Below are positions 54,541-64,000 of a stretch of 64,000 nucleotides of DNA, piece after piece (positions within the stretch are counted from its first letter, which is position 1; each line of letters begins with the position of its first letter). The stretch lies in contig JAJEKV010000159.1 in assembly GCA_021234155.1 (NCBI GenBank), forward strand, positions 62,001 to 126,000, read 5' to 3'. The notes beneath the pieces were generated by a model that searched no databases, had not been told where the DNA came from, and saw nothing but the letters and a program-made list of their open reading frames with translations. Both the position numbers and the translations under genes were made by a program. Origin of the DNA: Isoetes taiwanensis (Eukaryota > Streptophyta > Lycopodiopsida > Isoetales > Isoetaceae).

Positions 54541-57500
54541 GGGCTTGAGGTAAAGAGCTAGATGGGGATGAACCAAAAGTGAAGATGCCTAAGATGTAAC
54601 TCCAGATGTACCATGTTGCCATTTGTCAAGCCATTGTACTTGATGTTATATGATTAATGAAATACGTTCTTCAATAGAAAGAAAAGTATATTACCCCCCG
54701 GACATGCTCTCAAACGTCCCTAGACATGATCTTAAACATTGACAATAAGATGTTGATTGTAAAAAAGAAGCACTCAAAGACCCTCCCTACCCTAATAGTT
54801 ACACATGCGTAAAGCATGAGTTTCAAGTAACTGAGAACGTAAAAAGATAGGTTATAAAAGTACTGAGATAGGGAGCAATCCACATTGTTGAATTCCAAAA
54901 TCTTGCAATCACGTGTACTTTGTTATAAAAAACATCTTCATTGTTCTATGCATTCAAAGATGAATTGGTTCAGAGGACTAAGAAATGTTGTATAACCTTA
55001 TGGTTGGTTTGTTACAAACATTTTATAACCGAAGGATATTGGCAAACGTTTTCTAATTGATATTACTATGATAGTGCTAATGTCCCCACTAATTATGGAA
55101 TGTGGATAACTGTTTTACAATTTATGCTTTCCACCTTCCTTACTTTGAATAAAAGACATACGTTTAATTAGTGAATGCAACATGATGCTTACACATAGCT
55201 TTTAATCGTCCCTTTCCATGCTACTTTTACCTTTAATGATGCAAAATAAAATCAAAGCATTAGTCCTGTTCTCGATAACAGAAAACAACTTTACGAAGAA
55301 GTTATCGCATTGGTATCACAAAATTAATAGCGCCTAGACCACTGATTTATGGCAAACATCTAGCTAGAATGGGATTTTACGGCACCTAGACTATTGATTA
55401 TAGGTATCAATAGAGATTCCTTTCCAATACAACTTGGAAACTTTGTAAAGAGCTTTTAGAACTCTACTAAAAAAGGAAATCTCTTTTATGCATCACAATT
55501 TATTAAATGTCAACCATTGTGTTAGTACAAAACTCAATGGAATAATAAGCATATACAAGTGGCCAACATCTACTTTTTGGGTTGCCCCTAAGGGGGCAAA
55601 CCCTTGTTTATGTGGGTTTGTGGCATATTATAGGTATGTGCCAGTATATGCTTGGAATATGCCTATGACTGCTCCAAACCCGTTATTGGCTGTAAACTCT
55701 CGGTCGTTTTCGTTGTTGGGCAGCCACTCTTGAAACTGGGAGAGGCCTGCTCTGGGCAACCAGGCAAACTATAAACAAGGTTCGTAATGATCTGGGATTT
55801 GGCTTTCAGCTGCGGATTTCGTTCCATTTTCTGTAATGGGCTTCATTTCATTCTTGATCTTCTTCACCGACTTGAGATCTACTGCTTTCTGACTTTCAAC
55901 TCCACACATGCTGTCGTTTTTTTTGTCTGGTCGGACAACTCGAACCGCAGATCCTCCAGGATGCCTTAAAGGTCGGTTTTATTGGGTAACAAATCATATT
56001 CCTTGTTGTTTTGTCTGCGTGTTTCAACTGCTATGCCACATTCTTTTTTTAGGGGTTGCCTGTGCCCAATCCTGTCAAAGTCATGCGGTAATTCCAGGCG
56101 TTGAATATGCTAAGGAAGCTAGAACTTCATGCTGAGGGCATGAGGCGACTAGTAGATCTCCTTATTTATCAAATGAAATACATGGAGCTATTCCTAAGCT
56201 GCAAAGGAATCGATGAAATTTGAAATGATATTATCTACAGAGCATATGTTTGGACCTTTAGCGCTTAGAGGCACACCATGCATAAAATTGTTAGGTCCAT
56301 TAAATCTTGTCTTATTGACTGGTGAAGGCATGTCATGATTAATAGGCATGTTAGCGTCTTTATGTAGCTACCGTCTAGATTGTTTTCTACATATAACCAC
56401 ATGTTTTGAATAATATCCACTACCATAAATTTTGGAGGGGCAGGAGAATGTTATTTCCCTTATTTTCTTTGGTAAGTTGTTGCTGTTATCAACTCACATG
56501 GATAAAAGGTCCTTCTAGCAGTCTCTACTTTATGCCTAGCTTCTAGCAACCTTATGGGTTTATTTGAGACAATTTCAAGAAATATCTTCAACTATGGCTT
56601 ATCTACTGGAGGACTGCTGCTCATTTGGGCATGGAGAATATGACCAATGAGGCCATGGAGATGCAGATGAATGACACCACTCTACAATTGTTGCCTTAAT
56701 AACAACATATTTCTTTTATTACCATGGTGCTGATTATACAACAACATTTTCTGCCAAGGATTTGACATTTTATAACTATGGTTGGTAGGTAAATAGTCTG
56801 ATTATTGATAAGCTGAGAAAGGAAATGCCAGGGATATTTTATTTGCCATGAAGACTGTTTTATACTAAGTTGCTCTATTCTCTTGAACTGTGCAAAAATA
56901 GTCTTCAATGTCATATATTGTTTACTTTTGTCCTTCATATTCTTAGACGGGGGAGGGCCTTTGGACGATTTAGGCATGCTTGAGTGATCTATTTCTTCCT
57001 TAGTTAATGTAAGCTTTTTAGCGGCCTCAAATATTGCAAATAACCTGCAGTGATATTAACATGACATGGTTAAGGACCAAGTTCCAGCCCTCCACATTGC
57101 AAAGAATCAGACTGCTGAGAATCACATTGCAAAGAATCAGACTGCTGAAAAGGAAAGTAATTTGTGTGATTCATGCTCTCAAGATAAAGTTGCTGTTATC
57201 AGGTGTTAAGGGCTGTGATATCCATATGCATATCTGTTGTCTTGCATTTCCACATTGCCAGGACTCGTCGATGCAGTCTGCTTTTGGAAATGGCTACTCT
57301 TAGGATGATGATGTGGCACATTAATCGACCATCAGCAGCAAAATTTAGTCAGTATAAAACCTTTGTAATTTGTGTCTTCTGTTTTTTACTTGATGCGAAA
57401 TTGAAGCAGAGTTCCATAATGATTCTTCTAACCAATAATTCTTGGAGATCAACTATTTTCTTACTTTAATTACTGTTCCAAGAAGCCATATATTTTACCC

Positions 57501-57649
57501 ATAGGCTTAAAACGCTCACGGCCTACTTCTACCCAGCCCATGTGCTACATGTAGAAAGAACAGAAATGAAGGTGACTCTATCTGGCTTGACCCCATGTTG
57601 TTGCATTTTGCCGAAATAGAAGATGGTCTTTGTGCATTGCCATGCTGAG
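54541..57649. other. Gene-poor region
   Basis: No domain-bearing ORF found on either strand. A short duplication, TTGCAAAGAATCAGACTGCT, occurs at about 57098 and 57127. Open frames at 55488-55733, 55787-55969 and 57034-57303 are short and unsupported. Confidence 0.4.
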
Positions 57650-57860
57650 CATTGCCTGAAATCAATGCATTCCATGAGATAACACATGTACAGTTATCCT
57701 GTTAAAAGCTTTACATGCATCATTAATACTACCACATTTTGCATCCATAGCAACGAGGCTATTTCCGACAACTATATCGGACTCCAGAACAACTTGCACA
57801 AGGCGTCTACGATGCTCACCCCAGAGGAGGACTGGTCTGTAAGGATGGCTGCAATGCAAA
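57650..57860 (-). pseudogene. PPR gene remnant
   Basis: Reads SDIVVGNSLVAMDAKCGSIN followed by DACKAFNRI, an S-type PPR motif (VxNSLVxMYxKCGSIxDACxxF), then a shifted remnant corresponding to VVSWNALIS. A decayed fragment of one or two motifs only, 370 bases upstream of transposase-like copy 2. Confidence 0.6.
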
Positions 57861-57988
57861 GATTAGAGGGTCTAGTTTTTGGAGGGTGGTTATTGTTTTG
57901 CATTTCTTAAAACAAATAGTTGATGGATAGGCTGTATCTCAATAGACACGTATATGGGTGAAAGCATGTTGTAGTGGAACACCCTGGG

Positions 57989-58004
57989 TGTCCCCCCTGT
58001 CCCC
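57989..58004 (+). repeat. Presumed 5'-terminal motif of transposase-like copy 2
   Basis: TGTCCCCCCTGTCCCC, same as at 18513-18528, also followed by AAAAAT and a TTTGGC phrase within 60-70 bases. Confidence 0.45.
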
Positions 58005-58230
58005 CCTAAAAATGTGGTGGGAGATATCAAATTTGTGGTGCGATTTTAAATGTTTGTTTGGCGCCTAGTGCATGTCCTGCCCGGATTCAATCATTTCTTG
58101 AACTGCAACAACCCAATTCCTACGCCACCCGTCCCATTCCAATTTCCTACGCCACCCGTCCCATTCCAATCTCCACCGAACCGATTTCTAAACCCACGAC
58201 CCACCCGCACCTTTCCTGAAGCACACGGCT

Positions 58231-61200
58231 ATGGCGCTTAATCCGGTTGTGGATCAATCCGGTTCATACCTTCAATCATTTAATTTGGAAGCAAATCTGC
58301 CTAAAATCTCAAACCGGAGCAAGGTAAGAGAAAGAGAACTCCCGAACAAGAACGGGATCATAAAAAGACGCCAAAGGAAAAGACAAAGGGAAGCTAAAGA
58401 AGAATTAGCAAAAATTGCATCAGCGAGAGGGAGGATCCACGAACGGCCTCTACTAGGCGTCGGATGGTATTAAAATTGTTATCTTCATTTCATAGCACCA
58501 CTAAAGGCTTGTCTAACAAAATGATAAGAAAGAGGTTTTACTAGATTATCTGCAGGATGACACAATGGACAAAGTACTTGGCGAAGAGTCGAAAGATTTG
58601 CAAACCAAGAGCATTGTGGTCGAACAACCTCGGGGCTTCCATTCAACTTGTGAAGAAGTCTAACAAAGAATGGCAGTTTAGCAGCCAAGAGTAGTTGCCT
58701 TGCTATGGCCGTAAGAGGAAGCATTAATACCACCGGAAGTGCTAATCCCGTCGGTTGCTCGAGGTTTTGGTAAACTGGCGGGTGTTCATCCTAGGAATCT
58801 TACCAAAGCAAAATTGAAGAGGGAAGAGATAGATTGCAAAGGGGAAATGGGTTTTGTACAAAAGAGTTAGAAGAGCGGATGCAATTCCCAATTTCGTCAT
58901 AGAACTTGTGCAGCAATTTTGGACCCAAAACAAGTAGGGTCTCTCCAAATGCAAAGGATGTTAAGTTCGAAGATTGGAACGAAATGTAAGAGAGGATCAT
59001 GCCACTCACTATCTGGAAGAATCCACGAGGTTATTTCATTTCTTCATCTTCACCACATTTTTATTGTTAATGTGGTATGTGGTATGTGGTTAGTGATTGC
59101 TTGTGATATGTGGTTCTTTGTGGTGAGGCACGTGGTGTGAAATAAATCTTTGTCAATATATGCTTTGTGGTGCCTAGTGTGGTGAATAACATGGTGTAAA
59201 ATAAATGCTGTAATATATGCTATGTGGTGCCTAGTGTGGTGAATAACATGGTGTAAAATAAATCTTTGTAATATATGCTATGTGGTCCCTAGTGTGGTGA
59301 ATAACATGGTGTGGTGCCTAGTGTGGTGCATAGTGTGGTGCCCTAGTGTGGTGAAAAATATAGTGTAAAATGAATGTTGTAATATATTCTATGTGGTGCC
59401 TAGTGTGGTGAATAACGAGGTGTAAGATGAATGAATACATGTAATATATGCTATGTGGTGCCTAGTGTGGTGAAAATATGGTGTACAATAAATTATATAA
59501 TATATGCGTTGTGGTGCCTAGTGTGGTGAATAAGGAGGTGTAAGATGAATGTCTGTAATATATGCTATGTGGTGCCTAGTGTGGTGGAAAATGTAGTGTG
59601 CAATAAATATCTTTGATCACCTTGTTATCTTCCTTGCAGTTGCAATTGTTCAGGAAATTCAAGGCGAACATCCTAGTGTTATGATCAAGCAGAGGATGTT
59701 TGAAAAGCTGAAACCATGGTTTGTTGTAAAATTAATGGACTTCAATAGTTCTTCTTTGTATATACCATGTTAGAATCACGATGCTAATAGATGGCTTCAA
59801 TAGTATTAGAACTAAGCACCCAAAAAGTCTGCGGTACTGCACTTGTCGACTTTTGGTCGGTTATATATGGTGAATCTGAGTGCCTAAATACAAAATAAGT
59901 AGCACAAAAGTCTGGCGGGGAATTTTATGTGAGAAAACTAGCTTCCAACCTTACCATAAGAGGGAATGCATTCGGGTGAGTGTAAAGAGTGTGGGATTAA
60001 GAAGTTCCCTATCTGCCCATGAACAATCTAGTGATAGTGGCATGGTGAAGTGGGAATACCTAGACTATGAAAAACTGTATTCGAGAGATGGCAGCAAGAA
60101 GTCTAAGCTCGTTCACCAACACAATGAAAACCGCAAGTCTTCCACCGGGTGAACAAAATGTTGGAGAAGCTTCCAAATTTTCCTTTACACAACTTCAGAT
60201 ATAAGTGGCAGGCAGGCCAGTACAAAGAACTCCTTGATAACTTGCCTGGAGATGCTTACCTATCCGTGGTTGACTTCGCAGAGAATTATACTTTTAAGGA
60301 GCAGAATGAAGTTCAGTCCATGCGCTGGGTCAACAACCAGATAACTATATTTGTTCAAATAACCTATCAGGTTGATCCACAGACAGACACCATTGAGAAG
60401 GAAACACACTACTATGTGTCGGATGATAGGGAACATGACACACTTTTTGTTCAACATTGTTTTATGAAACATTTTGAGTACTTAAAGCGAAAGGCAATGT
60501 CCCCAAACAAACTATGTATTTTTTCGGATGGTCTTTGCATCACAATTAGCCGATCATTTTATTTTGTTGGAAGGTACGGTTGTGATCTGAGAGGTCAACA
60601 TGATGTGGAACTTCTTTGGATCAAACCATGGAAAAGGTGAACATGATGGGAAGGCAGCGAAATTGAAAAGATGGATCACGAGGTCTCACTTAAAACATCC
60701 CGACATTAAACTAGATAATGCCCATGATGTGGTGAAAATTGCGAGAAACAATTTCAATGTGGTACATCCGAGTGGATGAAAATGGAAGAAAAGTTCTGGA
60801 GATACTGGGAAATAAAACACGAGGATATCAACGGGAAAAAGGTTTGGGGTGCGGAGACAATTCGAAAACCGAGCAAATTCATTCAAATTCATGGATTCAA
60901 GACAAAATCCAACACGACTACATACCGAAAGCTATCATGTTTTTTTGCGGCAATTGTTTGGATGGAAAATGGGACATGTGTGAGAACAAATTGTATGTAG
61001 ATGAATGGGACCTTGTAGTCGTTGAACCATCCTCCAATGTTCATGCGGATGTGGAAGAGACCCGCAAGTCTACCAGGCCACTATACTCAACCTTGGCAAA
61101 TGTACTTGCGAAGCACTTAGAGAAGGAGACGGCTTTGCGATTCTTTTGCACCTAAAGGGAACGAGGAGGATTCTGTATTTTGGATGTTGCTATGCACCAA

Positions 61201-61511
61201 GCCAAAATTTGAAGTTGAAAATGACTTCAAGCAGAACGGAAACTTGTTTATGAGAGGTGAAACCGTTGTGGAGGGCATTTACTATAGAAAGAAGCTTCGG
61301 TCAAAGGTGATGTATGAGTTGTTGACCAACGAGCCAAAGTCACTTGTATTCTCTACTCAAATTTGTGCTATTCGAGTTCCCATGCAAAGAGATCAAGAAA
61401 GGTGCTCGAATCTGTTTCTGAGGTGCTAGACCCAGGCGGATGAGGAAAAAGATTCTAGAAAACTTGCCCGAGGTTTTATCTGATGAAGATAGCATGTCTG
61501 ATGAAGAATAG
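58231..61511 (+). pseudogene. DDE-transposase-like gene, copy 2, full length but frameshifted
   Basis: From ATG 58231 (MALNPVVDQSGSYLQSFNLE) with a basic stretch KRRQRKRQREAKEEL like that of copy 1. Exon 1 continues in shifted frames with KLAGVHPRN, VSPNAKDV and ATHYLEEST, to a GT donor at 59040. The acceptor CTTGCAG ends at 59639. Exon 2 reads FEKLKPWFVVKLMDFN, FPLHNFRYKWQAGQYKELLD, SVVDFAENYTF (Asp at 60272), IFSDG (Asp at 60527) and WNFFGSNHGKGEHDGKAA (Glu at 60639), giving D-85-D-37-E. The C-terminal part has FCGNCLDGKWDMCENKLYVD, GNEEDSVFWMLLC and IYYRKK, ending in an acidic tail (LPEVLSDEDSMSDEE). At least eight shifts; the codon-level similarity to copy 1 is still clear over nearly the whole length. 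The cysteine clusters of exon 2 are partly lost. Confidence 0.7.
59155..59610 (+). repeat. ~60-bp minisatellite in the intron of transposase-like copy 2
   Basis: About eight units of the form ATATGCTATGTGGTGCCTAG, TGTGGTGAATAACATGGTGT, AAAATAAAT. The array lies wholly between the donor at 59040 and the acceptor at 59639. Confidence 0.75.
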
Positions 61512-61689
61512 CTGAACACATTCTTACAGGTTAGGAAATGATTCAGAAATTTTGAATATGTTGTTGTGTCTTGCCTTGTTTGGGAATAATATAAGAAACT
61601 CAATTCCATGCTCAATTGTATTTTGATGTCCCTTGTTTCAATGTAATATGTTTGCTTCTGATGTAATATGTAATTGTATTTTGATGTCC

Positions 61690-61802
61690 CTGATGTAACA
61701 TGCCCCAGGTTCACCACATGTTTCACCACATGTTTCACCACATGTGTTTCACCACATGTGGTGACACATGTGTTTCACTACATGTTTCACCACGTGTTTC
61801 AC
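61690..61802 (+). repeat. TTTCACCACATG minisatellite
   Basis: Seven or more 12-14-bp units (TTTCACCACATG with GTG and TAC variants), 180 bases after the end of copy 2. Related to the CACCACATG units at 63300-63610. Confidence 0.7.
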
Positions 61803-61859
61803 TTTTCCATCTCTTCTCCCGGCACCCGGATAGATCCTTCTGAACAGCTTTTCTACTGA

Positions 61860-63159
61860 AATGCTTTCCTTTTCCTTAAATTCTCTCGGTCCCATCAATT
61901 CCTCTCATCATCCTTTGGCTGACAGCCGTACCCGAAAATCATTATGGGATGGCGAAAATTAATGACCTCGGGCAACCCAAAAGGCCCGAGATGCCATTCT
62001 TCTTGCTCCCGACCGAAGTTCTGATTTATTACATGTGATTCGGGAGCGACCGGTTCTGGCCAGCCGAGTCCTTGGGAAGCGGTTCTGATTTCTGATTCTG
62101 GTGGGTGGGAAGCGATTCTGATTTACTGACTTTACGGCACTACTACGGCGGACATGGCCAACTTCACCTCTTGGATCTTTGCAAAGCGATGGAGTTAGGA
62201 ATGGGACAATGTGACCGAGAGAAGAAGAGCCCATAATACTTAGGCGTCTTTGTCCCTTTTCAGCCATGCGGGAATGGATGGACATGCTTTCGAACAACGA
62301 AATTACTCTATTCACCGGATGAGAATATGACCACGAAATCTTGAAAACTCTCACGGGGAGGTTGAATTGTACACCACAGCTCCCGGACCTCTCAACTTAC
62401 TCTGCCTCCCACTTTTTACACACCATCTTTGGCCCGTTCCTCATACTATTGACCAGATGCGCAAAGGTTGAGACCTTTTACGCTTAATGGCTACCAAGCC
62501 TTTATGCTAGATGAGGTTCCTCTTTTGTTATGATAGGTTGTTTACAGAGGACCAATTCCTTCACTTGAGGGGATATGTACTATCATCACAAGGCCTTGCG
62601 GGATGGACATGGAGAAGCTGCTATTACGTTTGGTAACACTCCACCATTATGGTTTTTGCTTTCCCTCGAATGGGAGCAAATAGGTGGGAAAAGCTGACCC
62701 GGTGGCCACCGATCCGGTGATCATAGAAGATGGCGAGGAGGAGGCGGACCCGGATCTCTTTTGATAGACCCACAGGGAATGAAAATAAGTGTATATAATC
62801 TGAAATGTAACCTTATGTAATCATTTTATATGTTTAATATAAATCTTCACTGATAATACTTCAGTGATAATACTAGAAGCCACAGTTTCGACCCGTCTTT
62901 GGCTGCGAAGGAGCGAGCACAATGGCGGGATAGTGTTCTGTGGGAGTGTAGTCTTGAACTTGGCCATGGCGGAAGTGAAGGAGATGGGCCGAAATGGGGA
63001 AGGAGTGAAGGAGATGGCGGAATAGGCGATGGGGAACGGAATGAAAGGCTGCGAGGGTAGAATTTTGGGAATAAAAGGGATGTAAATCGTAGGCATCCAT
63101 ACGATTTTGGGAATGAAGCCCGCGAAAAGAGGAAAGGGGCGTTTGCATGCATGCCACCT
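61860..63159. other. Region without a recognised gene; one acidic ORF end
   Basis: On the plus strand a frame ending at 62763 reads TRPCGMDMEKLLLRLVTLHH, then DPVATDPVIIEDGEEEADPD and LF before the stop, like the C-terminus of a real but broken ORF. I could not extend it upstream in one frame (breaks near 62460 and 62680). The opposite strand shows nothing recognisable. Confidence 0.35.
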
Positions 63160-63620
63160 AGGCTCCAACAATGCCACGATAAAAAAGGTCAAGCATGCCA
63201 CATAGACCCAAAAGCATGCCACCTAGGCTCCAACATGCCAAGGTGGCTCAAACATGCCACCTAGACTCCAACGTGCCACGTAAGCCCCAACATGCCACCT
63301 ATGATTCACCACATGATTCACCACATGATTCACCAAATGCACCACATGATCCACCACATGCACCATTTACATCACCAAACATGTTGGTCAATGGAAGTCA
63401 AACATGTAACAAAGGTCATGTAAAGGCTCAAGCATGCCAAGGTGGCTCAAATATGCCACCTAGGCTCAAACATGCCAAGGTGGCTCAAACATGCCACCTA
63501 GGCTCCAACATGCCACGTAAGCTCCAGCATGCCACCTATGATTCACCACATGATTCACCACATGATTCACCAAATGCACCACATGATTCACCACATGCAC
63601 CATTTGCATCACCACATCTA
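63160..63620 (+). repeat. Compound CACATG/ATGCCACCTAGG minisatellite with a 240-bp duplication
   Basis: Two kinds of unit, about 20 bp (AACATGCCACCTAGGCTCC) and 12-15 bp (GATTCACCACAT). The whole compound block 63291-63376 recurs 240 bases on at 63531-63616, so the array grew by duplicating a composite unit. The open frame across it (63195-63737) is a product of the repeat. Confidence 0.7.
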
Positions 63621-64000
63621 TCACGACATGTAACACCACATTGTCATGAATCTTTGAATACATCAATTTCTTCTGGAGATTTGAACTCCACCAGAGTGTT
63701 GCTCTGGTCAGCCAGAAAAGTCTATTATATACAATAGTATACAACAATGTACATTAGAGTGTCAATGAAAGAATAGGTTGTAAGAACTTATCAGGTAATA
63801 TTATCTGCAAATACAATCTGATAAATAAATGTCTAGACCATTAACATATTTCTCATGATTTATTGAAGATCACTCTCAGCATAGTGACACATAACTCATT
63901 GCAGTCTCATTCAATGTTTTCTTGCTTAGATCAATCAAGCAAATAGTTAGCACCATTATTCAATTTTCACAATGATATAGCTCAAGCTATATTAAACCAT
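63621..64000. other. Unannotated right end
   Basis: AT-rich, no ORF, RNA or repeat recognised. Confidence 0.4.

Noticed and set aside
53902-54576. 224-residue minus-strand open frame rich in F, P, S and L
   Set aside because: It is the complement of the polypurine tract; all three frames are open there for compositional reasons.
59155-59610. CRISPR-like array of ~60-bp units
   Set aside because: Units run on without unique spacers and vary gradually, and the genome is a plant's; it is a minisatellite in an intron.
61959-62354. 131-residue minus-strand open frame
   Set aside because: Arg/Ser-rich, internal repeats (NQNRFP) come from a short DNA duplication; no domain.
63195-63737. 180-residue plus-strand open frame with HAPHD-type repeats
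   Set aside because: Direct translation of the minisatellite; similar frames occur on the other strand.

Overview
The window is a repeat-dominated piece of nuclear DNA from a land plant. Large intron-free pentatricopeptide-repeat (PPR) genes, plant-type granule-bound starch synthase (GBSS) and ISU1 exons, Ty1/copia and Ty3/gypsy elements with the plant initiator-Met primer site, and GT-AG introns all point that way. A seed-free vascular plant, most likely a fern, is my best guess from the long S-motif PPR protein and the scarcity of genes, but that taxon call is weak.

Layout. 1-4630: 5' part of a Ty3/gypsy element (minus strand; LTR 2999-4630) with an extra ORF coding a histone H3-like domain. 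Inside that ORF sits a complete miniature LTR retrotransposon (TRIM, 927-1475) whose two LTRs each carry a tRNA-Ala-like gene. 5735-10368: a complete but defective copia element. 10595-15472: two PPR genes on the minus strand. 16320-18500: a small unknown ORF and a LINE remnant. 18513-27195: copy 1 of an unclassified, intron-containing, DDE-transposase-like gene, interrupted by a LINE with a 17-bp target duplication, by an 803-bp TIR element with a 10-bp duplication, and by a block in its intron holding minus-strand fragments of ISU1 and GBSS genes with their introns. 27196-29650: a gypsy remnant. 30865-33335: a four-unit tandem array in ABAB order. 33345-33990: a gag fragment of another gypsy lineage. 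34838-36229: copy 3 of the transposase-like gene (minus). 36470-49674: a full-length gypsy chromovirus (minus) with TSD CCAGT, inserted in a small TIR element next to copy 3; it also carries the histone H3-like ORF, two further unknown ORFs, gag, pol and a chromodomain. 52000-53549: the only apparently intact ordinary host gene with introns, a strictosidine-synthase-like beta-propeller protein. 57650-57860: PPR remnant. 58231-61511: copy 2 of the transposase-like gene. 61690-63620: CACATG-type minisatellites.

Three things stand out. Two different gypsy elements place an ORF with a recognisable histone H3 fold, with some CENH3-like residues, between the primer-binding site and gag; the better preserved one begins M-A-R-T. 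A TRIM carries a Pol III-type tRNA-Ala gene in its LTRs, comparable to the 5S rRNA of Cassandra elements. A family of intron-containing transposase-like genes is present in three copies, one of which houses fragments of two unrelated host genes. All functional statements are inferences from reading the sequence; no searches were run.
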